Shown here: one piece after another, positions 1 through 8,645 of the stretch
Numbering within the stretch: the first letter of the stretch is position 1
Layout of the letters: every line of letters begins with the position of its first letter
From: Gemmatimonadota bacterium
Lineage (GTDB): Bacteria > Gemmatimonadota > Gemmatimonadetes > Gemmatimonadales > Gemmatimonadaceae
Direction: 5' to 3'
Assembly: GCA_021324635.1 (NCBI GenBank)
Contig: JAJPIS010000092.1
Location: forward strand, 1-41,235
DNA length: 41,235 bases
Program-made: the position numbers and the translations under genes
The notes under the pieces: model-generated
What the model was told of the DNA's origin: nothing
Databases searched by the model: none
What the model saw: only the letters and a program-made list of their open reading frames with translations

Positions 1-775
1 GCGAGGGAGACGAGGGCGACGATTGGAGTGCCGCGTGGGTGATGCGGGAGGCGGCCACCGCGGCCCCGAACCCGTTGTCGATGTTGACGACGGTTACGCC
101 GGCGGCGCAACTGTTGAGCATCGCCAGGAGCGCCGCCACCCCGCCGAAGCTCGCGCCGTAGCCGACGCTCGTCGGAACGGCGATCACCGGCACCGCCACC
201 AGGCCGCCGACGACCGACGGCAACGCGCCATCCATCCCGGCGACGACGATCACGACGTCGGCGACCGTGAGCGCCTCGCGATGCGACAGGATCCGGTGCA
301 GGCCGGCCACACCGACGTCGGTCGCCTGCGCCACCTCGTTGCCGAGCGCGCGCGCGGTCACGACCGCTTCCTGGGCCACGGGCCCGTCACTCGTGCCGGC
401 GGTGACGACGAGCACTCGCCCGGCGGCCGGGAGCGGCCGGTCCGGTGCGAGGTACACAGCGCGGCCGACAGCGTCGACCTGGGCCTCGGGGAATCGTGCG
501 CCGAGGGCCGAGCGCTGCGCCGCATCGGTCCGCGTCACCAGAAAGCCATGCCCGTGGGCCGCGAGCCGCTCGGCGATCGCCACCGTCTGCTCGGTCGTCT
601 TCCCGGGCGCGAAGATCACCTCCGGGTACCCCTGACGCAGCGCCCGATGGTGATCGATGGTGGCGAAGCCGAGCGCCTCCACCGGCTCGATCGCCAGGGC
701 GGCGAGAGCGCGCTCCGGAGGCAGCTCGCCGGCGGCCACGAGCCGCAGCAGCGAGAGCGCCTGATCGCGGATCAC
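1..775 (-). CDS. larB: LarB, pyridinium carboxylase of nickel-pincer cofactor synthesis (3' end off window)
   Basis: LarB-family proteins are related to PurE; the characterised LarB carboxylates the pyridinium ring of nicotinic acid adenine dinucleotide, the first step to the nickel-pincer nucleotide cofactor of lactate racemase. The translated frame shows the family N-terminus (DHHRALRQGYPEVIF, then GKT), the PurE-like core (TAGTSDGPVAQEA, VVAGMDGALPSVVGGL, VPTSVGYGASFGG) and the cysteine-containing C-terminal segment LNSCAAGVTVVNIDNGFGA. About 258 codons are present and the frame is still open at base 1, so the stop lies outside. The only usable start downstream of the dusB stop is the GTG at 775, which puts the N-terminus where homologues begin. 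It follows dusB by 36 bp and is probably co-transcribed. Whether larC and larE lie beyond the edge cannot be seen. Confidence 0.88.
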   Translation of the reverse strand, partial: MIRDQALSLLRLVAAGELPPERALAALAIEPVEALGFATIDHHRALRQGYPEVIFAPGKTTEQTVAIAERLAAHGHGFLVTRTDAAQRSALGARFPEAQVDAVGRAVYLAPDRPLPAAGRVLVVTAGTSDGPVAQEAVVTARALGNEVAQATDVGVAGLHRILSHREALTVADVVIVVAGMDGALPSVVGGLVAVPVIAVPTSVGYGASFGGVAALLAMLNSCAAGVTVVNIDNGFGAAVAASRITHAALQSSPSSPS

Positions 776-811
776 CGGGCGTCGGCTGGCACGCGCGCGG
801 CAGCGGCCGGC

Positions 812-1918
812 TCAGGCGCCGGCGTGCCCTGCCGCGACGAGCGCGCCGCCGGACAGCGAACCGTCGCCTGCCGCCGACCCCGCCAGCGAGGCGCCCGCCC
901 CCCGGTCGTCCGCGTCGTCCGCTGCCCGCTCCGCGGCCGCGTACCGCTCGGCGTGCGCCAGATAGTCGCCGAAGATCCCCTCCACTTCGTCGAGCGACTC
1001 GACCGCGTGCAGGCGCTGCCGGAGGGTGGCCGAGCCCGGAAGCCCCTTGGCGTACCATCCCAGGTGCTTGCGGAACTCGATCGCCGCGCCTCGGCGGTCC
1101 GGCTCGTAGTCGGCCGCCATCCGGGCGTGGCGGAGGGCGATCGCGAACCGCTCGGCGACCGGCGGCGCGGGGGGCATCGGCGTCCCCTCGAGGAGCGCGC
1201 GCGCCTGGCCGAAGACCCACGGCTGGCCGAACGACCCGCGCGCGATCATCACGCCCGCGCACCCGGTCGCCTGCCACATCCGCAAGGCGTCAGCGGCCGT
1301 CTTGATGTCGCCGTTCCCGATGACCGGGATCTCGAGCGCCTGCGCGACGGCCGCGATCTCGTCCCAGCGAGCCGCCCCCGAGTACATCTGCGCCCGCGTC
1401 CGCGGGTGGAGCGTGAGGGCACGGGCACCGGCATCCTGGCACCGGAGCGCGATCGTGACCGGATCGCGCATCTCCTCGCTCCAGCCACTGCGGATCTTGA
1501 CCGTGACGGGGAGGTGCGTGTGGGCGGCGACGGCGCGGATCACCGCCTGGACGAGCCCGAGGTCCTTGAGGCACCCGGACCCCCCGTTCCGCTTCACCAC
1601 CTTCTTGACCGGGCACCCGAAGTTGATGTCGATGAACTCCGGCTCGAACACCTCGGTCACGAGCGCCGCGGCCTCGCCCATGGCCGCCGGGTCGGCGCCG
1701 AAGATCTGGACCCCGATCGGCCGCTCGTCGGCCCCGAACCGGAGCTTCGCGATCGTCGCCGCGTTCTCGCGGCGGATGCCTTCGGCCGAGAGGAACTCGG
1801 TGACCACGACGTCCGCCCCGAACGCGCGACAGAGCCGCCGGAAGGGTGACTCCGACACGCCGGCCATCGGCGCGAGGTAGAGGGGCACGCGGTGCCCGAC
1901 CGGATAGGGGAAGGACAT
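812..1918 (-). CDS. dusB: tRNA-dihydrouridine synthase, DusB type
   Basis: FMN-dependent enzyme that reduces specific uridines of the tRNA D-loop to dihydrouridine using NADPH. The 368-residue protein has the Dus TIM-barrel landmarks: LAPMAGVSESPFR near residue 15, EFLSAEGI near 41, INFGCPVKKV with the catalytic cysteine at about residue 102, VKIRSGW, HPRTRAQMYSG, and the FMN-binding VIGNGDI and GVMIARGSFGQPW. GCPVKKV resembles DusB more than DusA. I start at the ATG at 1918, because the barrel begins there; an open frame continues 35 codons upstream but that stretch has no family similarity. The last 40 or so residues are alanine/glycine/aspartate-rich and probably unstructured. larB follows by 36 bp, while the PTS IIA-like gene is divergent on the other side. 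Confidence 0.93.
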   Translation of the reverse strand: MSFPYPVGHRVPLYLAPMAGVSESPFRRLCRAFGADVVVTEFLSAEGIRRENAATIAKLRFGADERPIGVQIFGADPAAMGEAAALVTEVFEPEFIDINFGCPVKKVVKRNGGSGCLKDLGLVQAVIRAVAAHTHLPVTVKIRSGWSEEMRDPVTIALRCQDAGARALTLHPRTRAQMYSGAARWDEIAAVAQALEIPVIGNGDIKTAADALRMWQATGCAGVMIARGSFGQPWVFGQARALLEGTPMPPAPPVAERFAIALRHARMAADYEPDRRGAAIEFRKHLGWYAKGLPGSATLRQRLHAVESLDEVEGIFGDYLAHAERYAAAERAADDADDRGAGASLAGSAAGDGSLSGGALVAAGHAGA

Positions 1919-1964
1919 GGACCTGCAAGTTAACCGCGGCCGGAAAAGCTTGCAACGCAACGAT

Positions 1965-1993
1965 TTGACAGCTCTCGGAGGGCTCCATAAGTT
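1965..1993 (+). promoter_or_regulatory. Putative sigma70-type promoter for the PTS IIA-like gene
   Basis: A perfect -35 box TTGACA (1965-1970), exactly 17 bp, then TAAGTT (1988-1993) as the -10 box. The predicted start lies near 2000, giving a leader of about 65 nt before the ATG at 2065. The pattern matches the other promoter candidates in this window. Seen directly; activity is inferred. Confidence 0.5.
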
Positions 1994-2064
1994 TCGCCCT
2001 CGCGCCGCCGGCCGCCACCGCATCTCGCGAGGGCGGCCGTCGTTCCTACGATCCGCGAGGCTGC

Positions 2065-2517
2065 ATGGAATTACGCGAGTTCTTCTCGGAAGACGCGATC
2101 AAGCTGGAGTTGGACGGCTCGACCAAGGACGAGATTCTGCGGGAGCTCATCGGGCTCCTCACGCTCGACGACAAATCGGACGGCATGCTGTTCAAGATGC
2201 TGAAGCGACGCGAGAATCTGGGCTCGACCGGCATCGGCCGCGGGATCGCGATCCCGCACTGCCGCTCGCTCGTGGTCAACAAGCTGCGCGTCGCGTTCGG
2301 GCGGAAGTCCACCGGGGTCGACTTCAAGGCGATCGACGAGAAGCCGGTCTACTTCTTCTTCCTCATCGTCGCGCCGCCGCTCGAGGTCTCCAACCAGTAT
2401 CTCCCCGTCCTCGGGAAAATCGCGCAGTTAAGCAAGGAGCCGGACGTGCCGCAGCGCCTGCTCCAGCTCCATGAGCCCAAGGAGTTCATGGCGCTGCTGG
2501 CGGAGAAGGGCGTGTAG
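2065..2517 (+). CDS. PTS IIA (fructose/nitrogen-type, PtsN-like) domain protein
   Basis: A single-domain 150-residue phosphotransferase-system EIIA protein of the mannitol/fructose/Ntr family. Such domains accept phosphate from HPr or NPr on a histidine, then pass it to a sugar permease or act as a regulator. The phosphoacceptor is His65 in GRGIAIPHCRS; the N-terminal helix region (DGSTKDEILRELIGLL) and the FFFLIVAPP strand followed by the LPVLGKIAQL helix are typical. No EIIB, EIIC, HPr or EI gene is nearby, so a regulatory role like EIIA-Ntr is more likely than sugar transport, but this is inference. Start is the ATG at 2065 with a weak GAGG 7 nt upstream; a good promoter lies at 1965-1993. 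It stands alone, divergent from dusB. Confidence 0.85.
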   Translation: MELREFFSEDAIKLELDGSTKDEILRELIGLLTLDDKSDGMLFKMLKRRENLGSTGIGRGIAIPHCRSLVVNKLRVAFGRKSTGVDFKAIDEKPVYFFFLIVAPPLEVSNQYLPVLGKIAQLSKEPDVPQRLLQLHEPKEFMALLAEKGV

Positions 2518-2529
2518 CGGGCATCCCTC

Positions 2530-2561
2530 GCGCCCCGGGCACCGCGGGCACCGATTTTTTT
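2530..2561 (+). terminator. Possible weak intrinsic terminator after the PTS IIA-like gene
   Basis: Thirteen bases past the stop codon a GC-rich segment with short self-complementary pieces (GCCC and GGGC about 10 nt apart) is followed by seven T residues (2555-2561). The T run is unusual for this GC-rich DNA and is well placed, but the hairpin is weak, so the call is tentative. Confidence 0.35.
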
Positions 2562-2564
2562 CTG

Positions 2565-2868
2565 ACCCGAGCGCTGCGACCGGGCGAACTGCGAGGTCCC
2601 GAAAAGACCGTCATGCCCGGGCGACACATGCGCCACTGGCGAACGCCTGAAGCGCTGCCGCTGCCGATCGCGGAGGCGATGGGTGACCTCATCTGCCGTA
2701 AGGACTTCACGCTCGTCCGCAAATGCGGAGGCCCGACCTGCACATTGTGGTTCCACGATGTGAGCAAGGGCCACGCGCGGCGCTGGTCGCAGCATGCCGG
2801 TGTGCGGCAACCGCGCAAAGGCGTCCGCACATCGGGCCCGGTCGCGGCTGCGAATTGCATCCGCTTAG
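2565..2868 (+). pseudogene. Remnant of a CGNR zinc-finger (ABATE family) regulator, frameshifted
   Basis: The frame carrying ATG 2613 reads LPLPIAEAMGDLICR, then LVRKCGGPTCTLWFHDVSKG and HARRW. That is the start of the C-terminal zinc-binding segment of CGNR proteins (cysteine pair, aromatic patch, RRW). The expected continuation, C-S-M-x-V-C-G-N-R-A-K, is present only after a one-base shift: TGG (2784-2786) is followed by four bases, 2787-2790, where one codon is expected, and the next frame reads SMPVCGNRAKASAHRARS to a TAG at 2866-2868. The indel thus falls on the third zinc-ligand cysteine. The ABATE N-terminal half is missing; the upstream frame to 2565 has no clear similarity. In the family these are putative stress-related transcription regulators. 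Either an old inactivated gene or a sequencing indel in an already truncated copy. Nothing is recognisable in 2869-3055. Confidence 0.72.
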
Positions 2869-3055
2869 CGCCATCGCCGACGGCTCATATTGCGGCGCTT
2901 TTGGATCGAATAGGGATTTGACAACCGACCCGCGGTGACCGCACGAACAAGGTCCGGGGTGACAGTCCCCGCCATCGTGACGTCGGGTGCGGCCTGGAGC
3001 CGAATTTCGGATAACGGGATGGCCTGGTTTAGGCAGGCAGGACACGAGCCCGTTG

Positions 3056-3559
3056 CTACATCGACGGCGAATGTCCAGCGGCGATCGCAGCAAGATTTTC
3101 CTTATCCAGGCACATCACTGCGAGGTCGGTCGCCTCCTCAGCCATGAGCTTCCGATAGAAAGCGGCGCCCGCCACATTCATTCGCCAAAGCTCCCAATAA
3201 ACGGCGTGACAGCCAAGATGGAGCGCGTGACGCGCAATTGTCGTCATCAGAGCCCTCCCCGCACCGCTGCGGCGCGCGGCCGGCCGAACGTAAAGGTCCC
3301 CAAGCCAGAGGCGTTTCTTTCCGGTGTGCGCTTCGAAGGCTCTGGACATGAGCGCGTAGCCAACCAGCTGGTTCGGAATTTCCGCAATCAGGCAGTCGAA
3401 CCATCGTTCGGGTCCGAAACCATCTCTGATGAGGTCGGATTCCGAGACTGCGGGCGTTGGGTCGCCGACCACGCCCGCCAGCTCGCGCGCCATCGCAACG
3501 ACCTCGGCAGCATCGTGGGCTTGCATTGCGCGAACGGTTGCACGATCAACGTGCGTCAT
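3056..3559 (-). CDS. GNAT-family N-acetyltransferase
   Basis: A 167-residue protein with the GNAT acetyl-CoA-binding core: strand LWLGDLYVRP followed by the loop-helix RRSGAGRALM (the R/Q-x-x-G-x-G/A motif A), then a motif-B-like segment HAVYWELWRMNVAGAAFYRKL. The N-terminus (VRAMQAHDAAEVVAMARELA) is the usual first strand and helix. The substrate cannot be told; proteins of this size modify amino-glycosides, small amines or protein N-termini. I start at ATG 3559; an in-frame extension of 33 codons upstream lacks family similarity. The DNA here is less GC-rich than its surroundings (34 of 60 bases at 3181-3240, against 48 of 60 at 4141-4200 in guaA), suggesting acquisition. It overlaps by 14 bp the end of a small upstream open frame, a spacing typical of translational coupling. 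Confidence 0.85.
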   Translation of the reverse strand: MTHVDRATVRAMQAHDAAEVVAMARELAGVVGDPTPAVSESDLIRDGFGPERWFDCLIAEIPNQLVGYALMSRAFEAHTGKKRLWLGDLYVRPAARRSGAGRALMTTIARHALHLGCHAVYWELWRMNVAGAAFYRKLMAEEATDLAVMCLDKENLAAIAAGHSPSM

Positions 3560-3731
3560 ATTCGACGTCGGCAATCGCCGCTCCCTGGGTTTCGCGGTCG
3601 AGGTTTTCCCGATCGGCGATGCAGCCACGCAGGAATTTGGGCCAAGGCGGCACCGCAACAGCCGGATCGATCTTGTCCGGTCTCAGCCCCCAGAGCTGGG
3701 GGTGGTGCTCTGCCGGCCGATAGTCCCCCAA
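3546..3731 (-). CDS. Small unidentified reading frame upstream of the GNAT gene
   Basis: An open frame ending 14 bp inside the GNAT start. From the TTG at 3731 it encodes 61 residues. The frame remains open further upstream, through a CTG at 3761 and up to the guaA 3' end, without an ATG or GTG. The composition is protein-like rather than the arginine/alanine-rich product typical of antisense frames here: it includes EHHPQLWGLRPDKIDPA, VPPWPKFLRGCIADRENLDR and ends AAIADVEYDAR. I do not recognise a family. It may be a genuine small gene coupled to the acetyltransferase, or the tail of a longer gene truncated when this patch was inserted next to guaA. Lower GC than the flanks. Confidence 0.35.
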   Translation of the reverse strand: MGDYRPAEHHPQLWGLRPDKIDPAVAVPPWPKFLRGCIADRENLDRETQGAAIADVEYDAR

Positions 3732-3813
3732 CGTCCCCGGACGATTCCATTTGTATGTCAGCGCGTTATTGAGGTTTACGGGACGCTGTGGGATACGCTC
3801 GGAAGGGCCAACA

Positions 3814-5370
<1,557 letters not shown>

Positions 5371-5371
5371 G

Positions 5372-5890
5372 CTATCGTGGCTCCTGCCATTCGGGGCCGG
5401 TCAGCTCGATCGCCTCGACGCGCATCGTCTCGAGGTCGAGGACCGCGGCCATGGGCGTGCCGTGCAGCCATCCGCAGGCCTCGCCCGGGTTGACGATGAG
5501 GGCATCGCCGCGCGTGCGCACCTCGCGGCGGTGCGTGTATCCATGTACCACCACGGCGTGATGCTCGATCGAGCGCACCGCGACCTCGCTCAGCTCGTGC
5601 ACGATGAGCACTCGGCGGCCATCCAGCTCGACGCTGTGCGGCGACTCGTACAGCTCCCCACCGACCGCCCCGCCAGCGGCGTAGGCCTTGATCCCCTCAC
5701 GGTCGCCGTCGTTGTGGCCGAACACGCCCGCGAGCGCGAGGTTGAGGTCGCGAAAGGGAGCGAGCGCGAACGGGGAGCAGTAGTCTCCGGCGTGCAGCAC
5801 GAGGCCGACATCGGCCGCCGCCATCCGGCGCAACAGCTCGGCGACCGCGGGCACGCGATCGTGGGTATCCGCGATCAACCCGACCCGCAT
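5372..5890 (-). CDS. YfcE/MJ0936-type metallophosphoesterase with altered metal motifs
   Basis: A small (172 residues) calcineurin-like phosphoesterase; characterised relatives hydrolyse phosphodiesters or phosphomonoesters with two metal ions. Visible motifs: ADTHD (Asp8, His10), HAGD (Asp36), VFGHND at 57-61, IVHE (His98), HGYTH at 116-120, and [20 protein letters not shown] at the end, the usual NPGS-type turn. Two motif positions differ from the family rule: the GNxD asparagine position is His59 (order G-H-N-D), and the first histidine of the terminal GHTH is Tyr118. Activity may therefore be changed or reduced. Its ATG overlaps the lysA stop (TGATG) and its stop is 1 bp from guaA, so it is translated within that operon. 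True substrate unknown. Confidence 0.85.
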   Translation of the reverse strand: MRVGLIADTHDRVPAVAELLRRMAAADVGLVLHAGDYCSPFALAPFRDLNLALAGVFGHNDGDREGIKAYAAGGAVGGELYESPHSVELDGRRVLIVHELSEVAVRSIEHHAVVVHGYTHRREVRTRGDALIVNPGEACGWLHGTPMAAVLDLETMRVEAIELTGPEWQEPR

Positions 5891-7179
5891 CAGCCATCCC
5901 TCCAGGCGAGCGTCGATGGCTCGTGCCGGACGAGATCATCGTACGTCTCCCGCTCGCTCACGACGGCGAAGCGGCCGCCCTCCACCAGTACCTCGGCGGG
6001 CCGCGGCCGGGCGTTGTAGTTCGAGGCCATGACGAAGCCGTATGCCCCCGCCGAATAGATGACCAGGAGGTCGCCCGCCGCCACGTCCGTGAGCTCGCGG
6101 TCGACCGCAAAGAAATCCCCGCTCTCGCAGACCGGACCGACCACATCGACCGTCGATCGCGCCCACACGGGGGCACGCGCCGCCGACTCGATCCGATGAT
6201 AGGCACTGTAATGGGACGGCCGCAGGAAGTCGGTCATCCCGGCGTCGGTGATCACGTACGTCTTCCCGCCGGTCTGCTTGCGATAGAGCACGCGCGTCAC
6301 GAGCACGCCGGCGTTGCCGACGATGTATCGGCCGGGCTCCACGATCAGCGTGAGCCCCGTCGGCTCGACCGCGTCGGACACCATCGCGCCAAAGGCGGCC
6401 GCGTCGGCGGCTCGCTCGCCGTCGTACGACACCGCGAGGCCGCCACCGACGTCCAGGTACCGGAGGTCCCTGAACCCGTCGGCGACGAGGTGCCGGTACA
6501 GCTCCAGCAGCCGGGCCAGCGCCGCGACGTACGGCGCGACGTCCGGGATCTGGGAGCCCAGGTGCATGTCGAGTCCGAGCAGTCGCAGGTGCGGCAGGCC
6601 CCGCGACCGGAGCGCCACCTGGCGCGCCTGGTCATACCCGATCCCGAACTTCGTCCCGCGCTCGCCCGTCTTGATGTACGCGTGCGGGCTCGACACCTCG
6701 ATCTCCGGGTTGACCCGGAGCGCGATCGGCGCCTGCACGCCGAGGCGTGCCGCTTCGGCCTCGACGACGGCCAGCTCCGACTCCGACTCCACGTTGATGA
6801 GCCGCACACCGGCGCGGAGCGCGTCCGCGATCTCGCCGCCCGTCTTGCCGACGCCGCTGAAGACGATCTCCGGCCCCTGGTACCCGGCCCGACGGGCGCG
6901 GTACAGCTCCCCCCCGGACACGATGTCGACCCCGGCGCCCAGCTCACGCAGGAGTCGCAGGATGGCGAGATTGCCGTTCGCCTTGACGCTGTAGTGAATC
7001 CGGTGCGGCACGCGGCCGAGGGCATCGGCGAGCGTGCGGTACTGCGTCCGGATCGCCGAGGCGCTGTAGACGTAGGCCGGAGTCCCGACCGCATCGGCGA
7101 GCCGCGGGAGGGAGACACCCTCGCAGCAGACGACGTCGCCCTCGCGGGTGAAGGCCGGACTCAGTACGCCTTGGCCCAC
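5890..7179 (-). CDS. lysA: Diaminopimelate decarboxylase
   Basis: PLP enzyme that decarboxylates meso-diaminopimelate to L-lysine. It belongs to the alanine racemase-like fold III group and has about 429 residues. Key features: the PLP lysine in HYSVKANGN (about residue 66), [42 protein letters not shown], the glycine loop [27 protein letters not shown], and the second-subunit cysteine motif [11 protein letters not shown] chose the GTG at 7179, which overlaps the proS 3' end by 19 bp; no later start codon precedes conserved sequence and a longer frame inside proS has no similarity. It sits between proS and the phosphoesterase with overlaps on both sides. Since its substrate is a peptidoglycan precursor, a place in the mre operon makes functional sense. 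Confidence 0.95.
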   Translation of the reverse strand: MGQGVLSPAFTREGDVVCCEGVSLPRLADAVGTPAYVYSASAIRTQYRTLADALGRVPHRIHYSVKANGNLAILRLLRELGAGVDIVSGGELYRARRAGYQGPEIVFSGVGKTGGEIADALRAGVRLINVESESELAVVEAEAARLGVQAPIALRVNPEIEVSSPHAYIKTGERGTKFGIGYDQARQVALRSRGLPHLRLLGLDMHLGSQIPDVAPYVAALARLLELYRHLVADGFRDLRYLDVGGGLAVSYDGERAADAAAFGAMVSDAVEPTGLTLIVEPGRYIVGNAGVLVTRVLYRKQTGGKTYVITDAGMTDFLRPSHYSAYHRIESAARAPVWARSTVDVVGPVCESGDFFAVDRELTDVAAGDLLVIYSAGAYGFVMASNYNARPRPAEVLVEGGRFAVVSERETYDDLVRHEPSTLAWRDG

Positions 7180-8645
7180 AGCGCCTCCGCGGTCGCCCGT
7201 TCCCCGCACGCGAGGCAGCTCTGCGGAGGGTCGGCCGAGCGGAACTCCGGGTCCGGGAGCACCCGAATGGTCGCCTTGGTCTCTTCCTTGATCCTCGCCT
7301 CGCACGCGGCCGACCCGCACCAGCCGGCGTAGACGAAGGCGCCCTCTCCATCCATGATCTCACGAAAGCGCGCGGCCGTGATCGGCCCGCGGACGCTGTT
7401 CGCCTCGCGGCGTGCGAGAGCCGCGGCGTGCATGTCGCGCTGGATGGTGTCGAGCAGCGTCCGGGCGGTGCCGGCCGCCTGCGCGAGCGCGACCGGTTGC
7501 TTCTCGCGCGTGTCCCGGCGGACGAGGACCCCCTGCTGCTTGTCGAGGTCCCGAGGGCCCAGCTCCATGCGCAGCGGCACGCCCTGGAGCTCCCAGTCGA
7601 AGTACTTGGCGCCCGGGGTCATGTTGTCCCGGCGGTCGACCTGGGCGCGAATCGCCGCCGCCCCGCTCGCGAGGTCGTCGCGAACGCGGTCGGCCGCCTC
7701 CAGCACCTGGGCGCGCTGCTCGTCGTTGCGGTAGATCGGCACGATCACCAGCTCCGTGGGCGCGAGGCGGGGAGGGATCCGTATCCCGACATCGTCCCCG
7801 TGCGTCATCACGAGCCCGCCGATCATGCGCGTCGACACCCCCCAGCTGGTGTTCCAGACATAGTCCGTGCCGGCCCCCCCCCCCGCGCCCCCCCTCCCCG
7901 CCGCCTCGGTCTGGAAGGTGACGTCGAAGGCCCGCGCGAAGTTCTGCCCGAGATTGTGCGACGTACCCGCCTGGAGCGCTTTGTTGTCCTGCATCATCGC
8001 TTCGCAGGCATAGGTCCTGAGCGCGCCCGCGAACTTCTCCGACTCCGTCTTGAGCCCGGTGATGACCGGCATCGCCATCCACTCTTCCATGAATCGGCGG
8101 TACACGCCGAGGATGAGCCGGGCTTCGGCCTCCGCCTCGTCGTGGGTGGCGTGCGCCGTGTGCCCCTCCTGCCACAGGAACTCGAGCGTGCGCAGGAAGA
8201 GCCGTGTGCGCATCTCCCACCGGACGACATTCGCCCACTGGTTGATGAGGAGCGGCAGGTCGCGGTAGCTCTGCACCCACTTCGCGAACATCGCGTAGAT
8301 GATCGTCTCCGACGTGGGCCGCACGACCAGCGGCTCGTCCAGCTTCTTTCCGCCGCCGTGGGTGACGACCGCGGTCTCCGGCGCGAAGCCCTCGACGTGC
8401 TCGGCTTCGCGACTGAGGAAGCTCTCCGGGATGAACAGGGGGAAGTAGGCGTTTCGGACACCGGTCGCCTTGAACATGTCATCGAGCGCGCGTTGCATGC
8501 GCTCCCAGATGCCGTAGCCGTTCGGGCGGATGACCATGCACCCACGCACCGGGCTGTAGTCGGCCAGCGCCGCCCGCAGCACCACCTCGTTGTACCAGGC
8601 GCTGAAGTCCTCGGCGCGCGTGGTCAGCTTCTGCTCGTCAGCCAT
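7161..8645 (-). CDS. proS: Prolyl-tRNA synthetase, archaeal/eukaryal (type 3) class
   Basis: Charges tRNA-Pro. At 494 residues without the editing insertion of the E. coli enzyme, it matches the archaeal/eukaryal-type ProS found in some bacteria. Class II motifs are clear: motif 2 region [20 protein letters not shown] with [51 protein letters not shown] (motif 3 region), the anticodon-binding domain ([12 protein letters not shown]), and a C-terminal cysteine pair set (WCGSAAC and CLACGE) typical of the zinc-binding tail. Between FDVTFQTE and DYVWNTSW there is a glycine-rich insertion encoded by long C runs (on the plus strand). It overlaps hisS by 8 bp and lysA by 19 bp. Confidence 0.96.
   Translation of the reverse strand: MADEQKLTTRAEDFSAWYNEVVLRAALADYSPVRGCMVIRPNGYGIWERMQRALDDMFKATGVRNAYFPLFIPESFLSREAEHVEGFAPETAVVTHGGGKKLDEPLVVRPTSETIIYAMFAKWVQSYRDLPLLINQWANVVRWEMRTRLFLRTLEFLWQEGHTAHATHDEAEAEARLILGVYRRFMEEWMAMPVITGLKTESEKFAGALRTYACEAMMQDNKALQAGTSHNLGQNFARAFDVTFQTEAAGRGGAGGGAGTDYVWNTSWGVSTRMIGGLVMTHGDDVGIRIPPRLAPTELVIVPIYRNDEQRAQVLEAADRVRDDLASGAAAIRAQVDRRDNMTPGAKYFDWELQGVPLRMELGPRDLDKQQGVLVRRDTREKQPVALAQAAGTARTLLDTIQRDMHAAALARREANSVRGPITAARFREIMDGEGAFVYAGWCGSAACEARIKEETKATIRVLPDPEFRSADPPQSCLACGERATAEALWAKAY
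7874..7894. repeat. C11 and C7 homopolymer runs inside proS
   Basis: On the plus strand eleven consecutive C (7874-7884), then GCG, then seven C (7888-7894). On the coding strand these are G runs encoding a glycine-rich loop in ProS. The current length keeps proS in frame. Such runs are prone to slippage in replication and to sequencing error. Confidence 0.9.

Noticed and set aside
23-1849. A 608-codon plus-strand frame opposite larB and dusB
   Set aside because: Antisense artefact; the minus strand has both families with catalytic motifs.
2869-3055. Possible promoter or small RNA (TTGACA near 2915, and a CGGGG/CCCCG hairpin near 2955)
   Set aside because: No matching -10 box at 16-18 bp and the hairpin is only five base pairs; not enough to call.
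3546-3731. Small frame as the C-terminus of an IS630-type transposase
   Set aside because: The ADRENLDRET stretch loosely recalls that family's tail, but the rest does not match and no terminal repeats or second half are present.
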